64,000 nt of DNA from Tindallia californiensis (GCF_900107405.1 NZ_FNPV01000004.1:270580-334579), one strand, 5' to 3'; shown: positions 54,260 through 63,707, numbered from the stretch's first letter. Notes: generated by a model from the sequence alone, not told the origin. Made by a program: numbers and translations.

Positions 54260-54997
54260 ATGAATGAAGTGGTTGAACTCTTAAAGAGCCATAGATCTAT
54301 CCGGAGGTTTACAGATCAGGATGTAGATGAAAAAGTGTTGATGGAAATCATTCATGCTGCCAGGCATTCTGCTACCTCCAGCTTTTTGCAGGCTTACTCA
54401 GTGATCCGAGTAAGAGATAAAGAAAAAAAAGAAAAGCTTTCTGTTTACTGTGGCGATCAAAAACATATTCGACAAGCTCCTGTATTTCTGGTGTTTTGCG
54501 CTGATCTTCATAAGCTGTCCCGTGCTTGCGATATTCAAAATAAAGAAATGAGTAAAGGATATACGGAACAGCTAATTCTTGCCTCTGTTGATACAGCCAT
54601 ATGGGGACAAAGTTTTTTGCTGGCAGCAGAATCCATAGGACTGGGAGGTGTTTATGTAGGGGGCATTAGAAATAACCCGGACAAGGTGACAAAGTTGTTA
54701 CAATTACCAGAGCAGGTATATCCTGTTTTTGGCATGAGCCTGGGATATCCGGACCAGGATCCACAGGTGAAACCCCGCATGCCTTTGCCATTGGTATATA
54801 AAGAAGAGGTATACGGGTCGGAAAATGATGAAGAGCTGCTAGAAGCCTACGACAGAACATTTCAGGAATACTTGCGGAACAGACAACATAATCCCAGAGA
54901 AGAAACCTGGACAGCTACGGTGGCCGAGAAACTTAGCAAAGAATCCAGGCCACATATGAAACAATATCTCCAAAATCAAGGATTCAATATAAAGTAA
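54260..54997 (+). CDS. NfsA-type NADPH nitroreductase/flavin reductase
   Basis: 245 residues. The FMN-binding start LLKSHRSIRRFTDQDVDE is followed by ARHSATSSFLQAYSVIRV. IWGQSFLLAAESIGLGGVYVGGIRNN and PVFGMSLGYPDQDPQVKPRMPL are the NfsA/Frp family hallmarks. The C-terminal extension (about 185-245) is typical. It is the second nitroreductase in the window but belongs to a different subfamily. GATAGGAGG precedes the ATG; the chemoreceptor follows. Confidence 0.9.
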   Translation: MNEVVELLKSHRSIRRFTDQDVDEKVLMEIIHAARHSATSSFLQAYSVIRVRDKEKKEKLSVYCGDQKHIRQAPVFLVFCADLHKLSRACDIQNKEMSKGYTEQLILASVDTAIWGQSFLLAAESIGLGGVYVGGIRNNPDKVTKLLQLPEQVYPVFGMSLGYPDQDPQVKPRMPLPLVYKEEVYGSENDEELLEAYDRTFQEYLRNRQHNPREETWTATVAEKLSKESRPHMKQYLQNQGFNIK

Positions 54998-55033
54998 TTG
55001 AATCAAACAATTTCATTGTTAAGGAGTGGTTCG

Positions 55034-57031
55034 ATGAAGAACATGTCGATTAAAATGAAAATCACACTTTCGTTGGTGACTTTAGGTGCCCTGGCCGCTA
55101 TTATTGGATTCGTTGGGTTTTTCTCAGCTCAAATGATTGCCAATATGGAAACGGAAGTACAAGAAAATTTGTTGCTAACCAGGAGGATCAGAGAAATTGA
55201 AATAGATCATCTGGATTGGCGTCAGGAATTATCAGATACGCTTAATGAGGAAGGTTTGTTCCAGGGACAGTTAGATTATACTGCGTGCAATTTGGGAGAA
55301 TGGTATTATGATTTTGTTGAAACAGAAGAATTTAGTTCCTTACCTGCTGATATGCAGCAAGCATTACGGGATATGGAAGAACCCCACGCCGCTATACATA
55401 GGAGTGCGCATGATATTAACGAAGCGATCCGTGCCGGTGATCTGGAAGAAGCTCAGCGGATCTATCGCAGTACAACCGTACCAAACCTTGAAGAAGTGCG
55501 TAGGTTAATGACACAGGTGAATGATGGCTATGGTCAACTATCAGACCAGTTAATTCAGCAAAGTATGCAAACACAGCAGACAGTACTAACGTTAACCGTC
55601 GTATTAATTATTGCTGCTCTTGTGATAGCTGTGATTGTAGGCTTGATGCTGAATAAGGGAGCCATTAAACCTATTCAGCGAGTGACAGATATGCTAAAGG
55701 ATATTGCCGAAGGGGAAGGTGATCTGACCACAAGATTAGAGATAGATACCCGGGATGAAGTGGGAATGATGGCCAAATACTTTAACCAGTTTGTCGAAAA
55801 AATCCAACTGACGGTTCAAGATATTGATACCACTACCTCCACATTGAAAAAATCTTCGGATAATTTAGGAGAAGTTGCGGATACAATGGCGGCAAATAGC
55901 GAAGAATTGAGTTCGAAAATGGAAACGGTGAGCGCAGCGGTAGAACAGATAACAGCAAGCATTGCAGGCACAGCAGAAGCTTCCGATGAGGCGAAAAACA
56001 ACTTGAATGTAGTTGTTTCTGCTGTTGAAGAAATGAATGCAACCCTAAGAAATATGGCTTCTGCTTCTGAACAAAGCTCTGCGGGGGCACAATCAGTATC
56101 AAAACTGGTTGATGATATATCCAGAAAAATTCAAAATAGTGCAAAATCAACTAATGAAGTGTCTTCGGCCGTCAATAGTGTAGTAACAGCGATCAAAGAA
56201 ATTAATATTTCGTTGAATGAAGTTAGTGAAAGTTGCGAGCGATCCATGGAAATCACCGCAAGTGCAGAAGCGAAAGCAGAAGAAACCAATGAAATTATTG
56301 GAAATTTAGATCAGTTATCTACTCAGATTGGAAAAATCATCGATGTGATTAATGATATAGCTGATCAGACAAATATGCTGGCATTAAACGCAGCCATCGA
56401 AGCGGCAGGAGCTGGTGAAGCAGGCAAAGGATTTGCTGTTGTTGCTAACGAAGTGAAAGAACTAGCAAAACAGACTGGAGAAGCAACGGAAGAAATTAGA
56501 AGTCAGATAGAAAATATGCAAAAGAGAACCACGGGAGCTGTGGAAGCGGTAAAATCAATCACAGAGGTAATTCAGGAAATTACAGAAATAACGAACTCTA
56601 TTGCCGCTGCCGTTACAGAACAGTCTGCGACCGCTGGTGACATCTCTGATGCGGCTGTAAACGCGTCGAAAGAAGTGAACGCTGTTAACTTGGAAATTGA
56701 AGAAATTGCCAACAATGCGGCCGATGCTTCAAGAGGAGTGGCAGAAATTTCTGAAGGCGTTAATGAACTGGCCAGATCAGCCAGTGAAATTTCTACAGCT
56801 TCTAACGAGGTAGCGGGCAATGTAGAGGCAGTATCTCAAAAAGTCGATGAAGTAGCCAGATCTTCTGAAGAAATAGCGAATGGAACTAATGAAATAGCAG
56901 AAAATATAGTGGATGTGAACAATGTAGCTGCAGATGCCGCCAGTGGAGCTGCTGAAACCAGCGATGCAGCCAAGGAACTTGCAAATATAACGAACACATT
57001 GGAAGATCTTGTTAAACAGTTTAAGGTATAA
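55034..57031 (+). CDS. Methyl-accepting chemotaxis protein with extracytoplasmic CZB-like sensor
   Basis: 665 residues. The order is: membrane helix 1 (about 10-30), a sensor (about 38-185), membrane helix 2 (about 187-210), HAMP (about 212-265) and a long signalling coiled coil. The hairpin tip contains [40 protein letters not shown]. The sensor has His59, Cys85 in CNLGEWY, His118 and His122 in [12 protein letters not shown], the pattern of the zinc-binding CZB domain, which is usually cytoplasmic. Start 55034 follows AAGGAGTGG; an earlier TTG frame spans that site and is rejected. Confidence 0.92.
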   Translation: MKNMSIKMKITLSLVTLGALAAIIGFVGFFSAQMIANMETEVQENLLLTRRIREIEIDHLDWRQELSDTLNEEGLFQGQLDYTACNLGEWYYDFVETEEFSSLPADMQQALRDMEEPHAAIHRSAHDINEAIRAGDLEEAQRIYRSTTVPNLEEVRRLMTQVNDGYGQLSDQLIQQSMQTQQTVLTLTVVLIIAALVIAVIVGLMLNKGAIKPIQRVTDMLKDIAEGEGDLTTRLEIDTRDEVGMMAKYFNQFVEKIQLTVQDIDTTTSTLKKSSDNLGEVADTMAANSEELSSKMETVSAAVEQITASIAGTAEASDEAKNNLNVVVSAVEEMNATLRNMASASEQSSAGAQSVSKLVDDISRKIQNSAKSTNEVSSAVNSVVTAIKEINISLNEVSESCERSMEITASAEAKAEETNEIIGNLDQLSTQIGKIIDVINDIADQTNMLALNAAIEAAGAGEAGKGFAVVANEVKELAKQTGEATEEIRSQIENMQKRTTGAVEAVKSITEVIQEITEITNSIAAAVTEQSATAGDISDAAVNASKEVNAVNLEIEEIANNAADASRGVAEISEGVNELARSASEISTASNEVAGNVEAVSQKVDEVARSSEEIANGTNEIAENIVDVNNVAADAASGAAETSDAAKELANITNTLEDLVKQFKV

Positions 57032-57034
57032 GCT

Positions 57035-57069
57035 AAAAAGCTTCTTTCCCAAAGGGAAAGGAGCTTTTT
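57035..57069 (+). terminator. Terminator after the chemoreceptor
   Basis: AAAAAGCT with TCTTTCCC (57035-57050) folds back on GGGAAAGG with AGCTTTTT (57054-57069) across a three-base loop. The stem ends in T. Confidence 0.82.
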
Positions 57070-57081
57070 AATAAATAATTA

Positions 57082-57110
57082 TTGACATTGTGGTATCTAA
57101 ATACTATAAT
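57082..57110 (+). promoter_or_regulatory. Perfect consensus promoter of the iron-sulfur protein gene
   Basis: TTGACA (57082-57087) and TATAAT (57105-57110) with a 17-base spacer, 55 bases before the GTG start. Confidence 0.88.
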
Positions 57111-57164
57111 ATGGATAAGCAAAGAATAAGTAATAATTAAGAGGCAATTTAAGGAGGAGAAAAA

Positions 57165-57923
57165 GTGAAAAGAAAAATTATCCAAATAAATGAAGAGCTT
57201 TGTAATGGATGTGGAGACTGTATAACGGCATGCCATGAAGGTGCTATTGAAATGATTGATGGGAAAGCCCGTCTCATTAGTGATGAATACTGTGATGGGC
57301 TGGGAGACTGTTTACCAGAGTGTCCTACAGGTGCCATCGAGATGATTCAGCGTGAGGCATTACCTTATGATGAAGAATTAGTAATGGCGAAAATAAAAGA
57401 ACGCGAAAACTTTCAAAAGAATCAACAGGAGGAACCAATGCCATGTGGATGTCCTGGAACAATGGCAAGAGCTATTGACAGAGAAAAAAAGCCAACAGAC
57501 AATCAAGAACATTTCTTAAGCCAGAATCAAAATAACAGCTCTGATCAGAGACCTTTATCCCGGCTGGCTCAATGGCCAGTTCAAATGAACTTGATCCATC
57601 CTGAGGCACCTTACCTGAAAAATGCTGATTTATTAATAGCAGCAGATTGCACAGCCTTTGCCTATGGTTGTTTTCATGACGATTTTATTAAAAATAGAAT
57701 TACTCTAATAGGGTGTCCTAAATTAGATGATAATGAATATTATCAGAGTAAATTAACAGAAATCTTCAAGAAAAACCAGCCCAGAAGCATTACGGTGACA
57801 AGAATGCAGGTTCCTTGTTGTGCAGGTATTGTCAGTGCTGTTAGAAAAGCAATGTTAGAGGCAGAAATGATTGTTCCTTATCGGGAAGTAACTATTACAA
57901 CAGACGGAAACATAATAGAATAA
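57165..57923 (+). CDS. Two-cluster ferredoxin-domain protein with Cys-rich C-terminal domain
   Basis: 252 residues. The N-terminal ferredoxin has CNGCGDCITACHEGAI and CDGLGDCLPECPTGAI. A linker (about 85-130) contains PCGCPGTM. The C-terminal domain (about 135-250) has ADCTAFAYGCFH, TLIGCPKLDD and MQVPCCAGI, further conserved Cys. This layout is common in anaerobes, but the reaction is not known to me. A role in electron transfer or sulfur/metal handling is inferred. The start is GTG with AAGGAGGAG upstream, and it has its own strong promoter. Confidence 0.82.
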   Translation: MKRKIIQINEELCNGCGDCITACHEGAIEMIDGKARLISDEYCDGLGDCLPECPTGAIEMIQREALPYDEELVMAKIKERENFQKNQQEEPMPCGCPGTMARAIDREKKPTDNQEHFLSQNQNNSSDQRPLSRLAQWPVQMNLIHPEAPYLKNADLLIAADCTAFAYGCFHDDFIKNRITLIGCPKLDDNEYYQSKLTEIFKKNQPRSITVTRMQVPCCAGIVSAVRKAMLEAEMIVPYREVTITTDGNIIE

Positions 57924-57942
57924 GCTTGCAGAAAAAAAGTTG

Positions 57943-57971
57943 TTGACAAAGAACAAAAGTCCCTGTATGAT
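57943..57971 (+). promoter_or_regulatory. Promoter of the serA operon
   Basis: TTGACA (57943-57948), a 17-base spacer and TATGAT (57966-57971), directly before the T-box leader. Confidence 0.82.
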
Positions 57972-57979
57972 GGAACGAA

Positions 57980-58248
57980 ATTAAATAATAGAGTCAATGA
58001 AAGAGAATAGTAAGCAAAGAAGGTTTAAGAGAGCTGACGGTTGGTGAAAGTCAGTACCGCAATCTGCTGAATCCACTCTGGAGATGGTAGCAAAACTACC
58101 CGGTGAGATATCGATATTAGCTTTATGAAGATGGTTTTATCTTGTAATCTATAAAAAGGAGATAAAACTCAACCAAGGTGGCACCGTGGGAGTATTTAGA
58201 ACAGCTTTCGCCCTTGATATTAAATATCAGGGAGCAAAGCTGTTTTTT
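57980..58248 (+). promoter_or_regulatory. Serine-specific T-box riboswitch
   Basis: The leader carries T-box hallmarks. Stem I contains GAGAGCTGACGGTTGGTGAA. The specifier region reads CTGAA-UCC-ACTCTGGAG, with UCC (Ser) at 58072-58074. The T-box sequence AAGGTGGCACCGTG starts at 58175; its UGGC bulge predicts a G discriminator base, as in tRNA-Ser. A terminator with ACAGCTTT (58201-58208) and AAAGCTGT (58236-58243) plus a T run follows. Uncharged tRNA-Ser should pair with the specifier and bulge, favour antitermination and switch on serA and the genes after it. Confidence 0.9.
58201..58248 (+). terminator. T-box terminator hairpin
   Basis: Outer arms ACAGCTTT and AAAGCTGT enclose an inner stem (CCCTTGATATT with AATATCAGGG). 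Seven T follow. It is the off-state of the serine T-box. Confidence 0.85.
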
Positions 58249-58275
58249 TATATAAAAATTCGAGGAGGAATCAAA

Positions 58276-59856
58276 ATGAAAATCTTGGTAACAGAAAAGA
58301 TATCTGAAAAAGGGTTAAAGGTACTTCAGGAATCGGGAGCAAAGGTAGATATAAAGATGAAGCCGCCTCGAGAGGAACTTTTATCGATCATAGCAGAATA
58401 CGATGCTATGGTAGTGAGAAGCTATACAAAAGTAGACGAAGAACTATTTAGCTATGCCAAAAATCTAAAAGTAGTTGGCCGGGCGGGAAATGGTGTGGAT
58501 AATATTCATATGCCTTCGGCTACAAAAAAAGGGGTGATTGTTGTTAACACTCCGGATGCAAATAGTGTATCAGCGGCAGAATTAACAGTAGGCCACATGT
58601 TGGCTATTAGTCGCAAAATTCCTCAGGCCCATCAAGCTATGAAAAAGCATCATTGGGATAATCATGGTTATATCGGGACAGAGTTATATAAGAAAAAGCT
58701 AGGTATTGTTGGGTTGGGAAGAATAGGAGCCCTAGTGGCAACGAGAATGCAGGCTTTTGAAATGGAAGTAAGTGCCTATGATCCTTATATTGCTGATAGT
58801 CGGTTTGAAAAATTTGGCGTCGAAAAAAAAGAAACCTTAGAAGAATTGATAAAAGAAGTCGATTTTGTAACTGTTCATACGCCAAAAACAAAAGAAACAG
58901 CTGGCATGATTGGTAAAAATGAGCTGATGAAGGCGAAAAAAGGCATTAAAGTCATTAATTGTGCCAGAGGTGGCATTATTAATGAAGAGGATTTAACATG
59001 GGCGATTCAGCAAGGAATAGTGGAAGCGGCTGGGATCGATGTTTTGAAAGACGAACCTGATACAACCTCACCTCTATTTGATGTGGAAAATGTTACACTA
59101 ACGCCTCACATAGGGGCAGGAACCGTTGAGGCTCAAGATAAAGTGGGGGTTGGTGTTGCTCATGAGGTTTTGGGTGCTTTGAGAGGAGAAATGGTTACCA
59201 ATGCAGTGAATATGCCAACCCTGATGCGGCAGGAATTGGATCAGGTTCAAAGCAGCCTACGGTTAGGAGAGATTTTGGGCAAATTTTATTATCAAATGAG
59301 TAAGGAGCCAGTAGATAGGTTAGAAATCATTTATCGTGGTGAAACGGTTCATATGGAAACGCAAATGATTACCTTAGCCATTCTGAAAGGTTTGATGGAA
59401 CCGGTGGTTCAGGAAAAAGTGAATTACGTCAATGCAAAATTGCTAGCAAAAAGCAGAGGAATAGAGGTAATAGAAAGCCAACAATCAGAAGACGATCGGT
59501 ATCTGAATTTTATTCAACTTAAAATATATGCAAAAGACAAGTGCTTTACGATAGGCGGAACTGTTTTTGGGAAAAAAGAGCTTCGGATTGCTGAAGTGAA
59601 TGGCTTTGTTTTCGATGTAGTCCCCACACCATATATGCTGATAGCAAAAAACATTGATCAGCCGGGAATGATTGGTAAAATTGGAACCAATTTAGGTGAA
59701 CATCATATTAATATTGCAACGATGCAGGTTAGTCGAAACGTACAGGGTGAAAAAGCAATGATGGTATTGACCATTGATTCTGAACCAACGGAAGAGGACT
59801 TGAAGATGATTCAGGAAGTTCCGGGGATTTTAAATGTGCAGCTAGTACGCCTATAA
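58276..59856 (+). CDS. serA: D-3-phosphoglycerate dehydrogenase
   Basis: First step of serine synthesis: 3-phosphoglycerate to 3-phosphohydroxypyruvate with NAD. The substrate domain holds VVRSYTKVDEEL and GRAGNGVDNI. The nucleotide loop GIVGLGRIGALVATRM lies at about 143-158. The catalytic Arg is in NCARGGIINEEDL, Glu in GIDVLKDEP and His in LTPHIGAGT. An intervening ASB domain (about 315-445) and a C-terminal ACT domain (about 455-526) give the long 526-residue form, which is usually inhibited by serine. ATG 58276 follows GAGGAGG; the open frame upstream is T-box RNA. serC and serB are not in the window. Confidence 0.95.
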   Translation: MKILVTEKISEKGLKVLQESGAKVDIKMKPPREELLSIIAEYDAMVVRSYTKVDEELFSYAKNLKVVGRAGNGVDNIHMPSATKKGVIVVNTPDANSVSAAELTVGHMLAISRKIPQAHQAMKKHHWDNHGYIGTELYKKKLGIVGLGRIGALVATRMQAFEMEVSAYDPYIADSRFEKFGVEKKETLEELIKEVDFVTVHTPKTKETAGMIGKNELMKAKKGIKVINCARGGIINEEDLTWAIQQGIVEAAGIDVLKDEPDTTSPLFDVENVTLTPHIGAGTVEAQDKVGVGVAHEVLGALRGEMVTNAVNMPTLMRQELDQVQSSLRLGEILGKFYYQMSKEPVDRLEIIYRGETVHMETQMITLAILKGLMEPVVQEKVNYVNAKLLAKSRGIEVIESQQSEDDRYLNFIQLKIYAKDKCFTIGGTVFGKKELRIAEVNGFVFDVVPTPYMLIAKNIDQPGMIGKIGTNLGEHHINIATMQVSRNVQGEKAMMVLTIDSEPTEEDLKMIQEVPGILNVQLVRL

Positions 59857-59878
59857 GGACAAAGGGGTTGTAGAAGGC

Positions 59879-61471
59879 ATGGATAAGAATCTTATTAGAG
59901 CAATGGCAGAGGAATATACTGAGTTTTTACGAGATGAATCAAGAATGGTAGGAAAAGCTGAGAGCATTTCTTTTCCACAGTGTGAAAAAGAAATGGTTCA
60001 TATCGTAAAAAAAATGGTAGACAGGCAAATACCAATCACTTTGCAAGGTGGAAGAACAGGCCTTGCAGCTGGAGCTGTACCTCTAAAGGGACATGTTATG
60101 AATACATCTCGAATGGATAAAATAGTAGGAATGAGAAAAGATGATCAAGGATCTTACTATCTTCGATTGCAGCCAGGTATTACCCTGTCTCAACTGCGTA
60201 AAAAAATTGAAATGAAGGCTTTTGATCATCATGATTGGAAGGTGGACGATAAAAAAGCATATATAGAGTTCTGTGAGGAGCCGGAATACTTCTTCAGTCC
60301 GGATCCAACAGAAGCTTCTGCAACCTTAGGGGGAATGGTTGCTTGCAATGCATCCGGAGCTAGAAGCTATCATTACGGGTCAATCAGATCCTACGTTACC
60401 AGTCTTCGGTTGGTGCTTGCTAATGGCGATACAGTGGAAATAAAAAGAGGAACAATCATTGCAAAAGGTCGAGAAGCAGAGTTGATGACAGAACAAGGAA
60501 ACTTATTAAAACTGAAACTTCCACAATACCAATCCCCGAGCATAAAGAACGCTTCAGGATATTATGTAGCCGACGATATGGATGTGATTGATCTATTTAT
60601 AGGTTCTGACGGTACGCTTGCTATTATCAGCGAAATAGAGGTGAAATTACTGAAAATGCCTCCAGTTGTATGGGGGATTAGCTGCTTTTTTACTCAAGAG
60701 GCACTGGCAGTCAATTTCGTTAAAGAGATAAGAAAGAAAACGGATAAAGTTGCCTCAATAGAATATTTTGATGGTGATGCATTAGAGATTCTGAGAGTTC
60801 AAAAGAAAAAAGGCCTTACTTTTGCTAATTTACCAGATATAAGTCCGGAAATGAAGGCGGCCGTATATGTGGAAATTCATGTAGAGACCACGCAGGAGGC
60901 TATTGAGCTTCTGAAGTTGTTGAAAAAAAAGATAAAAAAAGCAGATGGAGATACCAAACATACATGGGTAGCGAGAGTAGATGTGGATAGAGATAGACTT
61001 CTGTTTTTCAGACATGCCATTCCTGAAAGCGTGAACATGCTCATTGATGAACGAAAAAAAGACTGTCCGACCATTACCAAACTGGGAACAGATATGGCGG
61101 TTCCGGATGAATTTTTGGATTGGGTAATCAATGTATACCGTGAAAAACTAAAAGCTAAAGGGATTCGATCGGCCGTGTGGGGGCATATAGGGGACAATCA
61201 TTTGCATGTAAATCTATTGCCCAGGAATGAAAAAGAGTATGAACTAGGAAAAGAAATATATGCTGAATGGGCCAGCGAAATATCAAAGGTAGGTGGTGTT
61301 GTGTCGGCTGAACATGGAGTCGGAAAACTTAAATACCAGTTTTTAGAAACAATGTATGGTTCGGCGGCCGTTGAACAGATGAGAAGTTTGAAACAGATCT
61401 TTGATCCGCTTGAGATACTAGGAAGGGGAAATCTTTTTTCTTTCACAGAAGGCCAGGAGGAGAAAAAATGA
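59879..61471 (+). CDS. FAD-linked 2-hydroxyacid dehydrogenase (LctD/GlcD/D-2-hydroxyglutarate dehydrogenase family)
   Basis: 530 residues of the VAO/PCMH flavin family. The FAD domain holds ITLQGGRTGLAAGAVPL and DPTEASATLGGMVACNASGARSYHYGSIR. The C-terminal substrate domain ends with VWGHIGDNHLHVNLLP, carrying the metal His ligands, and SAEHGVGKLK. It starts 22 bases after serA with no terminator and overlaps etfB by four bases. With a ferredoxin-type EtfA it resembles the electron-confurcating lactate dehydrogenase LctBCD, although gene order differs. Since it shares the serine T-box, oxidation of D-2-hydroxyglutarate, a known SerA by-product, is an attractive alternative to lactate. The substrate is not proven. 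Confidence 0.82.
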   Translation: MDKNLIRAMAEEYTEFLRDESRMVGKAESISFPQCEKEMVHIVKKMVDRQIPITLQGGRTGLAAGAVPLKGHVMNTSRMDKIVGMRKDDQGSYYLRLQPGITLSQLRKKIEMKAFDHHDWKVDDKKAYIEFCEEPEYFFSPDPTEASATLGGMVACNASGARSYHYGSIRSYVTSLRLVLANGDTVEIKRGTIIAKGREAELMTEQGNLLKLKLPQYQSPSIKNASGYYVADDMDVIDLFIGSDGTLAIISEIEVKLLKMPPVVWGISCFFTQEALAVNFVKEIRKKTDKVASIEYFDGDALEILRVQKKKGLTFANLPDISPEMKAAVYVEIHVETTQEAIELLKLLKKKIKKADGDTKHTWVARVDVDRDRLLFFRHAIPESVNMLIDERKKDCPTITKLGTDMAVPDEFLDWVINVYREKLKAKGIRSAVWGHIGDNHLHVNLLPRNEKEYELGKEIYAEWASEISKVGGVVSAEHGVGKLKYQFLETMYGSAAVEQMRSLKQIFDPLEILGRGNLFSFTEGQEEKK

Positions 61472-62268
61472 AAATTGTAGTGTGTATAAAACAAGTGCCA
61501 TCCACTAATAAGGTGCAGTTGCATCCTGAAACAAATACGATTATTCGTGATGGTAGGAAATCGGTTACGAACCCTTTCGACACCTACGCTATTGAAGAAG
61601 CGATTCGTATCAAAGAAAAAACAGGAGGTAAGACGATTGCAATTAGTATGGGGATTCCAGAAACAGAAAAGCTTTTGAAAGACGCCATGGGTCGAGGGAT
61701 AGATCAAGCCATATTACTGTCAGATAAAGCCTTTGCTGGTTCAGATACATTGGCGACTTCTTACACGCTGTCTCTGGGGATAAGAGAATTAATGCCGGTA
61801 GATCTGATACTATGTGGCAAAATGGCCGTTGATGGCGATACGGCTCAAATAGGACCTGAACTGGCAGAACAGCTAGGAATACCTCATGTAACAGATGTTA
61901 TAGAAATACTGGAGATGAAGCAATCCTATTTAATATGCAAAAGGGAAATAGATAACGGATATCAACTCTTGAAAGTCAAGCTTCCGGCACTTTTAACAGT
62001 CTTAAAAGACATCAACATGCCTAGAATGCCATCAATAGAAGGTGTTTTACAGAGTGAAACAATTGAGGTTATCAGAAAAGATGCTCGAGATCTGGAAGCG
62101 AAAACAAGCAAATTAGGATTATCTGGCTCACCAACTCAGGTGGTTAAGACTTTTGTGCCGGAGAGAGACAGTAAAGCCATTGAAATTTCAGGAAACATAG
62201 AGGAAAAAGCAGCAAAAGTAAAGAATATTATAGGGGAGGTGTTAGGCAATGGCAGGTCTCAAGATTGA
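61468..62268 (+). CDS. etfB: Electron transfer flavoprotein beta subunit
   Basis: 266 residues. CIKQVPSTNKVQLHPETNTIIRDG at the start, NPFDTYAIEEAIRIKEKTGG and the flavin/AMP-binding KMAVDGDTAQIGPELAEQL are diagnostic. In bifurcating Etf proteins this subunit holds the NADH-reacting FAD. It overlaps the dehydrogenase (ATGA) and etfA (20 bases), indicating tight coupling of a three-protein complex. Confidence 0.93.
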   Translation: MKIVVCIKQVPSTNKVQLHPETNTIIRDGRKSVTNPFDTYAIEEAIRIKEKTGGKTIAISMGIPETEKLLKDAMGRGIDQAILLSDKAFAGSDTLATSYTLSLGIRELMPVDLILCGKMAVDGDTAQIGPELAEQLGIPHVTDVIEILEMKQSYLICKREIDNGYQLLKVKLPALLTVLKDINMPRMPSIEGVLQSETIEVIRKDARDLEAKTSKLGLSGSPTQVVKTFVPERDSKAIEISGNIEEKAAKVKNIIGEVLGNGRSQD

Positions 62269-63439
62269 TTATTCAACATGTGATGCTTGTGGGAACTGTA
62301 TAAACACTTGTCCGGTAAAGGCTTTGTATAAGAGAGGCAACAAAGTTGCGCTAGAAGAAAACAATTGCATATTATGTGGAGGTTGTATTGATAGTTGTCC
62401 TTACGAAGCGATTTCTATCAACAAAAAAAGAACAAAGACGATAAATAGAGAAAAGACATCTGGTATATGGGTTTATGCAGAACATAAAAAGGGGGTCATG
62501 CATCCGGTTGTTTATGAATTATTAGGCAAAGGAAGAGAACTGGCGGATAAAAGCAAGCATAAGCTTACGGCTGTGCTTATTGATGGAGAAAGCAGTCACT
62601 TGGCAAAAGAGTTAATAGCATACGGTGCTGACAGAGTCATCCTTTGTAGTCATGTATTATTAGAGAGTCAGCAGGATGAATATCATTTTGATGCAATGAC
62701 AACTATCTTAGAAGAAGAAATACCTAGCATTTTTCTTTTTGGCGCAACCAGCTTCGGCAGGTCGCTTGCTCCAAGAATGGCGGCAAGATTACAAACTGGC
62801 TTAACAGCCGATTGTACCCGGTTAGAAGTGGATGATGTCAGCGGTAACCTCTATCAAACGAGACCGGCTTTTGGTGGGAATTTAATGGCAACGATACTCT
62901 GTCCAGACCAAAGACCTCAAATGGCAACCGTTCGATCTGGAATAATGCATGCAAAAGAACCGGACTATTATAGAGAAGGAATGATAAAAAGGGTAAATTA
63001 CAAAGGGAAAATAAAGCCGAACATAGAAATAATCAATGAGATTATTGGAGAGAAAAAAGAAAGTATCGGAGATGCATCTGTTATTATATCGGCAGGAAGA
63101 GGAATTGGGTCGCAGAAAAACATGAAGCTTGTCAGAAAACTGGCAGACGTTCTGGGTGGCCAAGTAGGTGTCAGCAGACCGCTGGTGGATATAGGGTGGA
63201 GTGAATACCCTCATCAAATAGGACAAACCGGAGCCGTTGTGAGGCCACAACTCATGATAACCTGTGGTATATCGGGTGCAATTCAGCATCTGGCAGGCAT
63301 AGCCGATGCAAAAACAATCATCGCAATAAACACTGACCCGGAGGCGCCGATCTTTTCTGTAGCAAATTACAAAATAATTGATGATTGCATAGAAGTATTG
63401 AAAATGCTTATTGACAGCATGGAGAAAAAACAAAGTTGA
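62249..63439 (+). CDS. etfA: Electron transfer flavoprotein alpha subunit with N-terminal ferredoxin domain
   Basis: 396 residues. The first 60 residues form a two-cluster 4Fe-4S ferredoxin (CDACGNCINTCPVKAL and CILCGGCIDSCPYEAI). A linker leads to the Etf-alpha domain (about 75-396) with the FAD-binding stretch VGVSRPLVDIGW, then QIGQTGAVVRPQL, GISGAIQHLAG and NTDPEAPIFSVANY. The ferredoxin extension is a hallmark of Etf complexes linked to ferredoxin, such as LctC and some Caf proteins. Ferredoxin-dependent confurcation is therefore likely. Confidence 0.93.
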   Translation: MAGLKIDYSTCDACGNCINTCPVKALYKRGNKVALEENNCILCGGCIDSCPYEAISINKKRTKTINREKTSGIWVYAEHKKGVMHPVVYELLGKGRELADKSKHKLTAVLIDGESSHLAKELIAYGADRVILCSHVLLESQQDEYHFDAMTTILEEEIPSIFLFGATSFGRSLAPRMAARLQTGLTADCTRLEVDDVSGNLYQTRPAFGGNLMATILCPDQRPQMATVRSGIMHAKEPDYYREGMIKRVNYKGKIKPNIEIINEIIGEKKESIGDASVIISAGRGIGSQKNMKLVRKLADVLGGQVGVSRPLVDIGWSEYPHQIGQTGAVVRPQLMITCGISGAIQHLAGIADAKTIIAINTDPEAPIFSVANYKIIDDCIEVLKMLIDSMEKKQS

Positions 63440-63448
63440 AAATATCGC

Positions 63449-63477
63449 TTGACACTTAGGGCTGTAGATGGTAATCT
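63449..63477 (+). promoter_or_regulatory. Promoter of the tRNA-rRNA cluster
   Basis: TTGACA (63449-63454) and TAATCT (63472-63477), spacer 17, ten bases after the etfA stop. No terminator separates etfA from it, so read-through is possible. The downstream leader (63483-63516) can form a TTGCC/GGCAA stem. Confidence 0.65.
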
Positions 63478-63529
63478 ATTTCTTGCCAGCAAAAGCCACG
63501 CAAAACGGCAGGCAAAGAAGCAAAGGTAT

Positions 63530-63606
63530 CCGGGTGTAGCGCAGTTTGGTAGCGCACATGGTTTGGGACCATGGGGCCGGGAGTTCGAATCTCTCCACCC
63601 GGACCA
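63530..63606 (+). tRNA. tRNA-Pro (UGG)
   Basis: A 77-base cloverleaf. The acceptor CCGGGTG pairs with CACCCGG, the D arm GCGC pairs with GCGC, the anticodon arm CATGG-TTTGGGA-CCATG reads UGG, and the T arm is GGGAG-TTCGAAT-CTCTC. CCA is encoded. Confidence 0.96.
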
Positions 63607-63609
63607 TCA

Positions 63610-63686
<77 letters not shown>

Positions 63687-63707
63687 GAAAAAAAGAAAAA
63701 TAAACCA

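Noticed and set aside
58186..58275. N-terminal extension of SerA from GTG 58186
   Set aside because: These bases are the T-box antiterminator/terminator RNA; ATG 58276 has a strong ribosome binding site.
62882..63433. 183-codon minus-strand frame opposite etfA
   Set aside because: It is a shadow of etfA with no start signals or recognisable protein features.
63483..63529. Possible cyclic di-GMP riboswitch (GCCACGCAAAACGG)
   Set aside because: Only a fragment resembles the motif; the second stem and flanking consensus are absent, and it simply leads into tRNA-Pro.
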